Notes: generated by a model not told the origin, from the letters alone. Positions 16,942 to 26,327 are shown, counted from the first letter of the stretch. The stretch: DNA of 64,000 bases from JAJFJD01 sp965228425 (GCA_965228425.1 OZ245815.1:3658001-3722000), one strand, 5' to 3'. Made by a program: numbers and translations.

Positions 16942-18771
16942 CTAACGGGTCCTGAAGAGAAAGACACCGTCGATATGGCTGATATCGGTTTCGCCCCCAC
17001 GCAACGCGCCGTTCAGGGACATGACCACCAAGCGCACCTGAAGCGGGCCGTCCGCCGCCTCCAAGGTGACACGCGCGGAATCCGTCAGCCGCTGCGTCGC
17101 AACACCGGAAAACACATCGAGCCGTTTGGCGAGCTGGCGAAGGTCGAAACGGACCGTCCGATCGGCGGCATCCCGGACCGTCACAATGCCTGTGCTTTGC
17201 TCAAAGCCGACGCGGTAACTCTCGCCGGTGGACGGCGCCACAACCATTCGATCCGCCGTCTTCCGCCAAAACCGGAGGCGCATCATGACATCATAGCCCG
17301 ATACGGGGAGCGCCAACGGCTCCGTCAGGTTTACCCTGAATTCCGGCTGTATTTGCCAATTGCCTACAAATGGCAGTCCAAGCGCTTCGACGAATTCCTT
17401 GGTGTTCCAATCGTCCGACAGCCCCAGCTCGGATTCGCGGCCGTCCAGCCAATCGATGAAACGCTGCCGGCGGTGCGTGGCGACGAGATAAGCGACGATT
17501 CCGCTGATTCGTTTGCTCGTTTCGAATGGGACCGATTTGCCCGGCCGCACCAAGCCATCCTTCGTCAGATACCCATTCTCGGCCAATATCGGCTCGAGCC
17601 GTGCGATCTGACTTCGGATCGACGTTTCGACCGCCCCCCAAGGACCGGCGCTGGCAAGCGTTAGAAGCACCCCCAGCAGCAACGGCGCAACGACCAAGCG
17701 CCGGCCGCCAAAGCTGAAGGATAGCGCCAGCACGAACAGCCAACCTGTCAACAAAATCAACAGATAGCGTTCTTCCGTTAAACCATAGGCGCCGACCCGG
17801 ACACCGACCGCGATCGCCAATAACCCTGCCGGCAGAAACAGGGCCGGAAAGAAGCCGCGATCGAACAACCGGAGCAGGCGATTGCCAGTTCCCCGCAATG
17901 GATAGATCGTCAGCTTCGTTGCGACGCCGACCAGCGCGAACCAGCAGACGAGCCAGGCGATCTGCCCCTTCGGCAGGTTCCATTCGACGCCAATCTTGAC
18001 CGCAAATGCATAGAGGATCACGAGATAGACCGACGCGAGCGGCACGTAGACATATCGCGCGATGAAGCCAATCCAACGGGGACAATAGTCGCCTTCCGGC
18101 GCGTCGAAACCCGGCGGCATGGAACTGAGCGCGCGCCACGGCCATACCAGGCAAAAACAGACGATCCAGATGTCGCTGCTCAGCTGGCGCGGCACGTCGA
18201 TCCCGAACAATTCCTCCAACGCCAGCAATACGGCATTGAGCCCGGCGCCGAGGATCACCGCCACGGTGAAGCCGAAGATCATGCCGGTCAGCGCGACCCT
18301 GTTGAAATCCCACAACGCCGCATTGCCCAATTCCCCGGCGCGATAGGGGGTCGCCATGATCAGGAACACGAAACCGGCGAATAGAAAGGCCATCGCGGGG
18401 TCGGGGAAGAAGTCATGGCCGGCGGTCCACGAATTGCCGACCACGATTGCGGTGAGTGCGAGCAGCACTATCGCCAAAGCGATACCGAGGGCCCCTCCGA
18501 CGCCCCCTACATCCACACCGCGCCGTTCGGCCACGAGCTTCGCCAACAGCGTTGCGAAGAATCCCAAGATCAGGAACTGTATCGCTTGACTGTTGAGAAG
18601 TACGCCGCCCAGCAGTTCGACCTTGTGCTCCTCGGCCAAACCGAACACGGTCGCACCGCAAGCGGCGGCGGCGGGGAGCGGAAACCGCCGTGACGCGGTC
18701 AGCGCCTCGTCGGCAAGATCGCGCAGGGACGGCAATCGCAAACGTTTAAACACGGGTGGGTCCTTTGACAT
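16942..18771 (-). CDS. DUF4153 domain-containing membrane protein
   Basis: 609 aa, with about eleven hydrophobic segments between residues 30 and 390, then a soluble C-terminal part of about 210 residues. The pattern and motifs (WPWRALSSMPPGFDAPEG, then WVLxY-type helices and GNRLLRLFDRGFFPAL) match the DUF4153 family of bacterial inner-membrane proteins of unknown function. The C-terminal domain may lie in the periplasm and looks like a small beta-rich domain (FRVNLTEPLALPVSGYDVMM). It stands alone on the minus strand, 112 bp downstream of the TPR-methyltransferase gene. No function can be given. Confidence 0.8.
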   Translation of the reverse strand: MSKDPPVFKRLRLPSLRDLADEALTASRRFPLPAAAACGATVFGLAEEHKVELLGGVLLNSQAIQFLILGFFATLLAKLVAERRGVDVGGVGGALGIALAIVLLALTAIVVGNSWTAGHDFFPDPAMAFLFAGFVFLIMATPYRAGELGNAALWDFNRVALTGMIFGFTVAVILGAGLNAVLLALEELFGIDVPRQLSSDIWIVCFCLVWPWRALSSMPPGFDAPEGDYCPRWIGFIARYVYVPLASVYLVILYAFAVKIGVEWNLPKGQIAWLVCWFALVGVATKLTIYPLRGTGNRLLRLFDRGFFPALFLPAGLLAIAVGVRVGAYGLTEERYLLILLTGWLFVLALSFSFGGRRLVVAPLLLGVLLTLASAGPWGAVETSIRSQIARLEPILAENGYLTKDGLVRPGKSVPFETSKRISGIVAYLVATHRRQRFIDWLDGRESELGLSDDWNTKEFVEALGLPFVGNWQIQPEFRVNLTEPLALPVSGYDVMMRLRFWRKTADRMVVAPSTGESYRVGFEQSTGIVTVRDAADRTVRFDLRQLAKRLDVFSGVATQRLTDSARVTLEAADGPLQVRLVVMSLNGALRGGETDISHIDGVFLFRTR

Positions 18772-18883
18772 GGTCGCCGGCCGAATAACACGGGGGCGAT
18801 ATGGTCTCAGGCGCTCGGATCTGTGTCCGAATCTGGGTCATTTGGTGGCCGGCGCACCCGTCCGCGAGGAAGCGCCCAATCGC

Positions 18884-20089
18884 CTACCCCAGTTTCTGAT
18901 AGACGAAGAGCGGCGCCAGATATTGCCCGTCCGGCGTCTTTTCGGTGAGGCGGTAGTAGGAATTCTCCGGAATTTCGTCGAAGGGATACAGCTCGATCCC
19001 GAACCCGAGCCCCTGCCCGCTCATGGTTTCGAGATTCTCCAACTGGATCATCGACTGGAAATACAGAAACACCCCATCCTTTTTCAGCATCGCGGGGACG
19101 CGTTCCAGAAACGGCAACATCGGCGGCATCAGTGTATCGAAATAGATTCCGTCGAATTGCGGCAGGCCATCGAGCGCATCCTGCCACGTCGAATGCACCA
19201 GATTGACGCCCTTCTTGTCTTCGGCCCAATCGCGCGCTTTCTCGACCACCTGTTCGTGCGCTTCGATGATGGTGTGGGTGGTTACGCCCTGTTGCTGGAT
19301 CGCCGTGTCGATGATCGCCATGCCGAAGCCCACGTTCAGCACATCGCCCTGATTGTGACAGACGATCTCCGCAGACCTTTCCATGATGGGCCGTTCCCAT
19401 TCCATCATCACCTCGAACCCGTCGGGCAAGGTAATCTCGGAGTCCGAGAAGGTTAGGTCCGTATTCAGGAAATCCTGCTCGGTCATGTACTCATGGTCCG
19501 GCGCCATCGCCATGACGTTCCGGTGCAAGGCCGTCGCCGCCGTCAAATCCCCCGGATGCCGCATCGTGGCGCCGATATTCTGCAGGGCATAGGGCAGATC
19601 GGTGTCAAAGATATCGGCTTGCGCGGCCATCGCGCGCGCTTCCGCCGACCGGCCGACCGCGTTCAAAAGTTCGGCGAGCGTCGAGTAGCATCCGAACAGG
19701 ACCGGTACCGAATCCACCGCCTGCCAATAGGCCGCCAGTACGGCGTCCAGCGCGTCGGTCGCCAGCAGCCGCATGCCCGGCTCGAACCGCGTAATTCGAT
19801 GGGCATCGAGCGCGGCTGCCAATTTCGCATGCGTTTCCACGACATCCGGCTTGCGGTCGATGATGTTGCGAAACACCGCCATCGACTGGTCCAGGTCACC
19901 GAGACCGGCCAACGCGGCGCCGAGATTGAATTCGGCCATGTCCGATTCGGGATTCAACGCCAACGCCTGGCGCAAAACGACGATCGCCTCGTCGAAGGCC
20001 TCGCGCTCGAGATACTCGTTCCCCTCGCGGGTCAGCCGGATCGATTCCTCCAAACCCGCGCCATTTCCGTTACTCATCGTGATATCCAT
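18884..20089 (-). CDS. TPR-repeat protein fused to an RMT2/GAMT-like methyltransferase
   Basis: 401 aa from the ATG at 20089, which has GGGGA four bases before it. The first ~170 residues are tetratricopeptide repeats (NEYLEREAFDEAIVVLRQAL, then ALNPESDMAEFNLGAALAGL). The C-terminal ~200 residues form a Rossmann methyltransferase with GDVLNVGFGMAIID as the S-adenosylmethionine loop, HTIIEAHEQVVEKARDWA, and FDGIYFDTLMPPM. That combination is the signature of protein arginine N-methyltransferase RMT2 and guanidinoacetate N-methyltransferase, which methylate a guanidino group. I infer a guanidino or arginine substrate; the TPR part would then dock a protein or partner. It is cytoplasmic. Confidence 0.75.
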   Translation of the reverse strand: MDITMSNGNGAGLEESIRLTREGNEYLEREAFDEAIVVLRQALALNPESDMAEFNLGAALAGLGDLDQSMAVFRNIIDRKPDVVETHAKLAAALDAHRITRFEPGMRLLATDALDAVLAAYWQAVDSVPVLFGCYSTLAELLNAVGRSAEARAMAAQADIFDTDLPYALQNIGATMRHPGDLTAATALHRNVMAMAPDHEYMTEQDFLNTDLTFSDSEITLPDGFEVMMEWERPIMERSAEIVCHNQGDVLNVGFGMAIIDTAIQQQGVTTHTIIEAHEQVVEKARDWAEDKKGVNLVHSTWQDALDGLPQFDGIYFDTLMPPMLPFLERVPAMLKKDGVFLYFQSMIQLENLETMSGQGLGFGIELYPFDEIPENSYYRLTEKTPDGQYLAPLFVYQKLG

Positions 20090-20288
20090 GGCGTCCCCGC
20101 TCGCAGACCGACTATTGCCCAACCGAACCACACTCCCCGACGCGTCACATACACCATCGGCGCTGATCGAACCAGTGTGGCCGATTTTCCGCACCTCCCC
20201 ATTTTAGGGTAATTGCGCCGGAGACCATCCTCTAGCATCATGGGAAGGTCGCAAATCGCGATGCACAGACGGACGGTCGGAAACAACG

Positions 20289-21011
20289 ATGACGCTGCAA
20301 CGGCTACCAGACCGTATGCTTACCTTCTACCGGTCGGGGCCGATGCCCTGCCCGTACCTGACCGGCCGCGTCGAACAACAGCTCTTCACCGAACTGACGG
20401 GCGCGAGCGCACAAGATGCGTTCGAGCAACTATCGCTTGGCGGGTTCCGCCGCAGCCACCATATCGCCTACCGGCCGGCCTGCCGGGGCTGCTCCGCCTG
20501 TGTCCCGGTCCGCGTCGACGCGCGCAACTTCATTGACACCAAAAGCTGGCGGCGGGTCATGCGAACCAACGCCGACCTGACCGCAACCAGCGCCGGCAAG
20601 CATATAACCGACGAGCAGTATCAGCTCTTCCGGAAATACGTGAACCACCGCCACGGCGACGGCGACATGTCTCGTATGAACCGGCGCGAATATGCGGCCA
20701 TGGTCGTGACCAGCCCCGTCGAGACCGACCTGATCGAATTCCGCGACGATAGCGGCCGTCTGGTCGCAGGTTGCCTGACGGACCGGATGCAGAGCGGCCT
20801 ATCCGCCGTGTACAGCTTCTTCGACCCGAACCTGCCGAAACGCAGTCTCGGCAGTTACATGGTGCTGTGGCTGATCGCCGAGGCCCGCGCCCGCAATCTG
20901 GACCATGTCTATCTAGGCTTCTGGATCAAGGACAGCGCGAAAATGGCCTACAAAGGGCGGTTCCGGCCGCTCGAAGCCTTCGGTCCCGACGGATGGCAAC
21001 GTCTCGATTGA
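20289..21011 (+). CDS. bpt: Aspartate/glutamate leucyltransferase (bacterial protein transferase, N-end rule)
   Basis: 240 aa, full length. Moves leucine from Leu-tRNA to N-terminal Asp or Glu of proteins, marking them for ClpS/ClpAP degradation. Motifs of the ATE/Bpt fold: CPYLTGR at the N-terminus, the cysteine pair in PACRGCSACVPVRV, RRVMRTNADL, and the C-terminal acyltransferase-like block YSFFDPNLPKRSLGSYMVLW with LDHVYLGFWI. It stands between two minus-strand genes and has its own upstream region. Confidence 0.93.
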   Translation: MTLQRLPDRMLTFYRSGPMPCPYLTGRVEQQLFTELTGASAQDAFEQLSLGGFRRSHHIAYRPACRGCSACVPVRVDARNFIDTKSWRRVMRTNADLTATSAGKHITDEQYQLFRKYVNHRHGDGDMSRMNRREYAAMVVTSPVETDLIEFRDDSGRLVAGCLTDRMQSGLSAVYSFFDPNLPKRSLGSYMVLWLIAEARARNLDHVYLGFWIKDSAKMAYKGRFRPLEAFGPDGWQRLD

Positions 21012-21052
21012 CGTTGGATTAGGGCGACCAGCCGCGAAACATTCGGTGCGCC

Positions 21053-22417
21053 CTACACTTGGCCCAATCGATCCAGCTTCCGGAAAACCGTTTTCTGATA
21101 CACCGCCGCCGTGGCCATCCCGGCCGCGACCAAAACGAACGCCGTGCGGTAGCCGTCCACCAATCCTACAATCGCACCGAAAACCGGCGGCACGATCGCG
21201 ACGCCGGCCATGATGAAAACCTGCATACCGCTGGCCACCTCGCCGGTCCGTTCCGCCGGCGCGAACTTGACCAACTCCGAAAAGAACAAGCCGTTCCATC
21301 CGGCGCAAGTGGTGCCGAGCACGAAGCTCACCAAACCGATCACCCAAACCGGCCAACCCGGTCCGTATAGGCCGGCCACGATCGTGAGCGCGCCCGTGAT
21401 AGTCCCAAGGCCGACCAACAGCGGATTCGCGGGAAGATATCGGTCCGCGATCGCGCCCCAGAACAAACGGCCAAGAATCGCGCCCAGTTGCAGCAGGGAG
21501 AAAATCAGCCCGGCCGTAGTCAGCGGGAGAGCGAGCGCCGCGGTGAGATACACCACATAAAATGTCATGACCGTCACCTGGGCGCCGGAATAGGTAAAGC
21601 CGACGACGGCCAAGGCCCGCAAACGGGGATCGCCCGCAACCAACTTCAGCGGCTCGACAATATCGGAACGACGGAACCGCCGGGCGGGCTGCCGCTCGGT
21701 ATCGAAACGCCGCCGCAGCGGTTGGATCGCAATGGCGACCACGATGGCCATGATGCCGGCGGTCAGGATAGCGGCCCGCCAATCGTAAAGCGCCGTCACG
21801 AACGGCATGATCAATCCGGCTATCCCGGCACCGGCGGGCATGCCGGTCTGCTTGATGGAAAAGAAGAGCGGCCGAAGCTTTGTCGCCGTGACGCGGGCGA
21901 GAATATGCGTGCTGACCGGATTGACCGGCCCGTAACAGAGCCCGAGCAGAACTGCACCCAATATCGCGGCAAGCGGGGTCGCCAACGTCAGGATCGACAC
22001 GGCGAACACTGTGAACAGCATCAGAATTTGACTGACACGGATCGCGCCAAACCGATCGGCGAAAGAGCCCGTCAGGAGACCGCCCGCCATACCCGACCCG
22101 TAAACGATAGCGCTAAAGACTCCGATAAGCGTCGCATCGACACCGATTTCAGGCGCGGCGACCGGCGCAACCACCGATATCCCGAACAAGGCCACCGCCG
22201 CGACGGTCTGAATCGAAAAGGTCGCCAACAACGGCCCTATCGCATCACGCACCGAATTCTCGGACCTCCCGATCGCCAAATTTTCAGATCCCTGCCGGTC
22301 GCGTGGTTTAGTGACGGAAAGACGCAGGTGCTTTCGACAATTCGGATGCGACCCGAAAAACGCCCTACACGCGCCCTCTGGTTGAGAAGTTGTTGCCCCT
22401 CTATAATGCACTTTCAT
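21053..22417 (-). CDS. MFS transporter
   Basis: Up to 454 aa with about twelve membrane helices. The helix 2-3 loop shows the MFS motif (GSFADRFGAIRVSQ), and the helix 5 region is GPVNPVSTHILAR. The start is unsure: the ATG at 22417 has no purine-rich site before it, and the first membrane helix begins only near residue 62. A TTG at 22279 or a GTG at 22252 would give a more usual N-terminus. Substrate unknown. It is divergent from the betaine-type ABC operon across a shared upstream region with inverted repeats (CCCCTC at 22396 with GAGGGG at 22421; TGCACT at 22407 with AGTGCA at 22437), so a link in regulation or substrate is possible. Confidence 0.82.
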   Translation of the reverse strand: MKVHYRGATTSQPEGACRAFFGSHPNCRKHLRLSVTKPRDRQGSENLAIGRSENSVRDAIGPLLATFSIQTVAAVALFGISVVAPVAAPEIGVDATLIGVFSAIVYGSGMAGGLLTGSFADRFGAIRVSQILMLFTVFAVSILTLATPLAAILGAVLLGLCYGPVNPVSTHILARVTATKLRPLFFSIKQTGMPAGAGIAGLIMPFVTALYDWRAAILTAGIMAIVVAIAIQPLRRRFDTERQPARRFRRSDIVEPLKLVAGDPRLRALAVVGFTYSGAQVTVMTFYVVYLTAALALPLTTAGLIFSLLQLGAILGRLFWGAIADRYLPANPLLVGLGTITGALTIVAGLYGPGWPVWVIGLVSFVLGTTCAGWNGLFFSELVKFAPAERTGEVASGMQVFIMAGVAIVPPVFGAIVGLVDGYRTAFVLVAAGMATAAVYQKTVFRKLDRLGQV

Positions 22418-22539
22418 TGGGAGGGGCTCACAATATAGTGCAAGTGAACGGTATTACGCTCAGCACAATGTGAACATGACGCGTACCGCCACCTAACAAA
22501 ACGATCCGGATAACGGAACCATAGGGGGAGACGGGACCG

Positions 22540-23550
22540 ATGAGAAAGTTGATGTACGCGGCGACCGTGATCGTCGGCGTCTTTGGAGCCTTTGCCACCA
22601 ACGCAGCAACGGCCGCCTGCGGCAAGGTCACGATTTCCGATATGAACTGGCCGTCGGCCACGCTTATGGCGAACGTGGATCGCTTGATCCTGCGACACGG
22701 ATACGATTGCACCACCGAACTCGTACCAGGCGACACAATGCCCACCGGCACGTCGATGATCGAAAAAGGCCAACCCGATATCGCCCCGGAACTCTGGAGC
22801 AACTCCTTCGCCGATGCTCTGAAAAAGGGCGTTACCGAGAAACGCCTGCGGATTGCCGGAAAATCGCTTTCGGATGGTGGCGTGGAAGGTTTCTGGGTGC
22901 CGAAATACATGGTCGACCGGGATCCGTCCCTCGCCACGATCGAGGGCATCAAACGCAATGCGAAATTGTTCAAACACCCCGAAGACCCCGACAAGTCGGC
23001 AATATACGGCTGTCCATCCGGCTGGAATTGCCAAATCTCGTCGGGCCATCTGTTCAAGGCGCTGAAGCTTGCCGACGCCGGGTTCAAGCTGGTTGATCCC
23101 GGCTCTGCCGCAGGGCTCGACGGCTCGATTGCCAAGGCCTACGAGCGCGGCAAGTCCTGGTTCGGGTACTACTGGTCGCCAACGCCAATCCTCGGGAAAT
23201 ACCAGATGGTGCGGGTCGATTTCGGTGTGGGCGTCGACGAGAAGCATTGGGAATCCTGCATCAGCCAACCCGAGTGCAGCAATCCGAAACCCAGCATGTA
23301 TCCGACCGCGCGGGTGATTACGCTGACCACGGAGGACTTCGCGAAGCGCGCGCCCAAGGCATATGCGTATTTGACGAAACGGGCGTTCACCAACGCGAAG
23401 ATGAACACGCTGCTCGCCTGGATCGGGGAGAACCAGGCCGACGGGGAAACCGCCGCCGTTCATTTCCTGAAGAATTATGAAACCACTTGGACCCGTTGGG
23501 TTCCGGCCGATGTCGCCGGCAAGGTTCGGATCGCCGTCGCCGGTCTCTAG
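22540..23550 (+). CDS. ABC transporter substrate-binding protein, glycine betaine/DMSP type
   Basis: 336 aa. The N-terminal signal peptide (MRKLMYAATVIVGVFGAFAT, cleavage near TAA-A) sends it to the periplasm. The mature protein belongs to the OpuAC/ProX family: KVTISDMNWPSATLMANV, then PDIAPELWSNSF, then WFGYYWSPTPILGKY, rich in Trp and Tyr that form the aromatic box for a quaternary ammonium or sulfonium. It has more Cys than usual (near C162, C170, C241, C247), which could form disulfides. It is the first gene of a four-gene unit with permease, ATPase and a DddQ-type lyase. The ligand could be glycine betaine, choline, proline betaine or DMSP; the lyase neighbour favours DMSP as one candidate. 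Confidence 0.9.
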   Translation: MRKLMYAATVIVGVFGAFATNAATAACGKVTISDMNWPSATLMANVDRLILRHGYDCTTELVPGDTMPTGTSMIEKGQPDIAPELWSNSFADALKKGVTEKRLRIAGKSLSDGGVEGFWVPKYMVDRDPSLATIEGIKRNAKLFKHPEDPDKSAIYGCPSGWNCQISSGHLFKALKLADAGFKLVDPGSAAGLDGSIAKAYERGKSWFGYYWSPTPILGKYQMVRVDFGVGVDEKHWESCISQPECSNPKPSMYPTARVITLTTEDFAKRAPKAYAYLTKRAFTNAKMNTLLAWIGENQADGETAAVHFLKNYETTWTRWVPADVAGKVRIAVAGL

Positions 23551-23627
23551 ATCGGCAATACAAAGTCTTCGGTAGAATCGTGCGATACTAGACCTTTCTG
23601 GATTTGACGCCGACAAGGACCGAAGCG

Positions 23628-24527
23628 ATGGCCGACCAATCGTGGTTTTCCGATTTTCCGGAAATGGACCGGGCCGATCTTGTTGCCCTTCGCAAGTTCC
23701 TCGACAACGCCTATCGGGAGTTCTCCCGGTCTTACGGCGACGGCGTCGAGACGTTCTTCAGTCCGCTTCTGTATTTCCTGGTGTGGTTCGAGAAACTCCT
23801 GCTGGCGACGCCGTGGCTTTTGGTGATCGCGGTCCTGGTCGGCATCGCCTATCGGGTGAGTCGCTCGATCAAGCTGACGGCGGGCGTCACCCTCGCCTTT
23901 TTGCTGATCGGGTATTTCGGCATGTGGGACGACACCATGCGGACCCTCAGTATCATCACCGTGGCGACGCTGCTGTCGATTATCCTGGGTGTTCCCATCG
24001 GAATCATGATGGCGCGCTCGGACCGGGTGCAGAAAATGATCACGCCGATCCTGGATATCATGCAGACGATGCCGGCCTTCGTGTATCTGATCCCGGTTGT
24101 CATGCTGTTGGGTATCGGCAAGGTGCCCGGCGTCATCGCCGTGGTCGTCTATGCCATCCCGCCGCTGATCCGGCTGACCAATCTCGGCATCCGGCTGGTC
24201 GACCGGGATGTACAGGAAGCCGCCGTCGCCTTTGGCGCGAAACCCTTGCAGCGCCTGCTCAGCGTTCAACTGCCGCTGGCGACTCCGACGATCATGGCGG
24301 GCATCAACCAGACCATCATGATGGCGCTGGGCATGGTGGTCATCGCGTCGATGATTGGGGTGCAAGGCCTGGGGCAACCGGTGTTGAAATCGATCACCAA
24401 CCAGTATTTCACGATGGGCTTACTCAATGGTCTCGCCATTGTCGCCATCGCAATCACCTTCGACCGCATTTCGCAGGCCTACGCGAAGCGCAGCCAGCAG
24501 CACCTGCAAGGCGCGCCCGGTGACTGA
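23628..24527 (+). CDS. ABC transporter permease, betaine (ProW/OpuAB) type
   Basis: 299 aa from the ATG at 23628, which has AAGGA seven bases before it (a TTG at 23604 is the longer option). After a cytoplasmic N-terminal part there are about seven membrane helices. The permease signature for ATPase contact is visible around VQEAAVAFGAKPLQRLLSVQLPLATPTIMAGI. MARSDRVQKMITPILDIMQT is typical of ProW. The end overlaps the ATPase gene by 8 bp. It forms one importer with the preceding binding protein and the following ATPase. Confidence 0.92.
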   Translation: MADQSWFSDFPEMDRADLVALRKFLDNAYREFSRSYGDGVETFFSPLLYFLVWFEKLLLATPWLLVIAVLVGIAYRVSRSIKLTAGVTLAFLLIGYFGMWDDTMRTLSIITVATLLSIILGVPIGIMMARSDRVQKMITPILDIMQTMPAFVYLIPVVMLLGIGKVPGVIAVVVYAIPPLIRLTNLGIRLVDRDVQEAAVAFGAKPLQRLLSVQLPLATPTIMAGINQTIMMALGMVVIASMIGVQGLGQPVLKSITNQYFTMGLLNGLAIVAIAITFDRISQAYAKRSQQHLQGAPGD

Positions 24528-25698
24528 GCCGTTGATCCGCATCGCGAACCTTTACAAAGTCTTCGGCGGATCGCCCGAAACCGTGATGCCGATGGTCCGC
24601 GAGGGCCGTTCCAAAGAGGACATTCTCGCCGAGACGGGCCATACGGTCGGCCTGCGCGATATCAACCTCGAGATCGAGCGTGGGTCGATCTTCGTCATCA
24701 TGGGCCTGTCCGGGTCGGGAAAGTCCACGCTGATCCGCCATTTCAACCGCCTGATCGACCCGACCGAGGGGACGGTGACCGTGGACGGCGTCGACGTGAC
24801 CCGCCTCGACGCACAAGCGTTGCAGGAGCTTCGTCGGCACAAGATGTCGATGGTCTTTCAGCGCTTCGCTCTCTTGCCCCATCGCACCGTCCTGGAAAAC
24901 GTCGCCTTCGGTCTCGCGATCCAAAAGACGGCGGCCGACGAGCGAAACGATAGAGCCCGCGAACGGCTGCGAATGGTCGGCCTGGAGGGATACGAGGATC
25001 AGTACCCGGCCCAACTCTCCGGCGGCGAGCAGCAGCGGGTGGGCCTAGCCCGGGCGCTCTGCACCGACCCCGAAATCCTGCTGATGGACGAAGCGTTCTC
25101 CGCCCTCGACCCGCTGATCCGATCGGATCTGCAGAAGCAGTTGCTGGATTTGCATGGCACGTTGCGGAAAACCATTGTGTTCATCACCCACGACCTGGAC
25201 GAGGCGCTGCGGCTCGGCGACAGGATCGCGATCCTCAAGGACGGCGCGCTATCCCAGGTCGGGCGACCGGAGGAAATTCTTCTCGATCCTGCAGACGATT
25301 ACGTGGAAGCCTTCGTCAAAGACGTGAATCGCGCCCGCGCTCTCACGGTCGGGGCGGTGATGGATCCACCGGCCTGCCAGCTCACGGCGGCAACACTAAG
25401 CGACGCAAAGGCAAAGATGCGCGGTCGGACCACGGATTTTGGTTATCTATTCCAGGACGGTTCCTACAAGGGCGTGGTGACCCGGAAGGCGCTCGCGCAA
25501 ACAGAGGGGGACAAGGATGATGTCTTAGCCGCACTGGCCGAATCCGGTCCGGCGTTGAGCCCGGACACGCCGCTTCAGGAGGCGCTGACCACGGCGCTGG
25601 AATCGGCCTATCCCGTGCCGGTGGTTTCTGACGATGATGAGTTTCTAGGGGTCCTACCGGCAAGAAAATTGGCGCAAGTCTTGGCCGGCGACAGCTAA
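24520..25698 (+). CDS. ABC transporter ATP-binding protein, betaine (ProV/OpuAA) type
   Basis: 392 aa from the GTG at 24520, overlapping the permease stop by 8 bp, so translation is coupled. The nucleotide-binding domain has Walker A GLSGSGKST, a Q-loop in MVFQRFALLPH, signature LSGGEQQRVGLARAL and Walker B ILLMDEAFSALDP with ITHDLDEA. The N-terminal insert NLYKVFGGSPETVMPMV and the C-terminal ~100 residues (two weak CBS-like repeats, from RARALTVGAVMDPP) are features of the glycine betaine group, where CBS domains sense ionic strength. The CBS part is degenerate and may not sense salt. Confidence 0.93.
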   Translation: MTEPLIRIANLYKVFGGSPETVMPMVREGRSKEDILAETGHTVGLRDINLEIERGSIFVIMGLSGSGKSTLIRHFNRLIDPTEGTVTVDGVDVTRLDAQALQELRRHKMSMVFQRFALLPHRTVLENVAFGLAIQKTAADERNDRARERLRMVGLEGYEDQYPAQLSGGEQQRVGLARALCTDPEILLMDEAFSALDPLIRSDLQKQLLDLHGTLRKTIVFITHDLDEALRLGDRIAILKDGALSQVGRPEEILLDPADDYVEAFVKDVNRARALTVGAVMDPPACQLTAATLSDAKAKMRGRTTDFGYLFQDGSYKGVVTRKALAQTEGDKDDVLAALAESGPALSPDTPLQEALTTALESAYPVPVVSDDDEFLGVLPARKLAQVLAGDS

Positions 25699-25719
25699 GG
25701 CGGGCGCCAAGGAACAGGT

Positions 25720-26319
25720 GTGACAATGACGGCACGCAGCACGGCACTGCAAATCTTCTTCGATACGATGCACGACGCTATACGGTCGCGGACGCAACCG
25801 ACCGATCCCGCCGCCCGGGCCGCCGACCATATATTCCCGGCACTCGCGGAACCAGGTCCGTCCAGACGGCATCCGCCAAAGCAGGTGCCGGCCTGCCGCC
25901 ATCTCGACGACGCGCTTGCAGCCGCCACGCAGGCAGGCACGCCGGGTTCCGAACACGCCCGGGCGCTCGGCGCCCTCGCCCCCGATCTCGCCTGGTACAC
26001 CCGCGCCGGATCGGACGGCGCCGACGCGCACTTCGCAACCGGCCACGCCAACGCGACGATCGTCGGAAAAGGCGGCCTCGAGGAATGTCCGAAGGTACGG
26101 ATCGGCGTGAGCCTTCTCGCCCCGGCCGTGCGCTATCCCGATCACCGGCATCCGCCGGAGGAAGTCTATGTGCCGCTTTCCCCCGGTGCGTGGCGGCAAG
26201 AAGACGGCCCTTGGCGGGAACCCGGACCCGACGGCATCGTCTATAACCCGCCGAACATCCTGCATGCGATGCGCGCAGCGTCCGTGCCGTTGCTGGCGAC
26301 GTGGTGTCTATGGGGCTGA
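25720..26319 (+). CDS. Cupin-fold dimethylsulfoniopropionate (DMSP) lyase, DddQ type
   Basis: 199 aa. Family members cleave DMSP to dimethyl sulfide and acrylate. The GTG at 25720 has AAGGA six bases before it; an ATG at 25726 is the alternative. The cupin metal site and catalytic residues are present: Y139, H142, H144, E148, Y150 in YPDHRHPPEEVY and H182 in NPPNILHAMR. As I recall them, the published DddQ residues (Y120, H123, H125, E129, Y131, H163) have exactly the same spacing. The blocks HFATGHANATIVG and GVSLLAPAVRYP also fit. It starts 21 bp after the transporter ATPase gene, so the substrate is probably imported by that system. Some cupin-DLL proteins are not DMSP lyases, so activity is inferred. 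Confidence 0.82.
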   Translation: MTMTARSTALQIFFDTMHDAIRSRTQPTDPAARAADHIFPALAEPGPSRRHPPKQVPACRHLDDALAAATQAGTPGSEHARALGALAPDLAWYTRAGSDGADAHFATGHANATIVGKGGLEECPKVRIGVSLLAPAVRYPDHRHPPEEVYVPLSPGAWRQEDGPWREPGPDGIVYNPPNILHAMRAASVPLLATWCLWG

Positions 26320-26327
26320 AACGGCGA

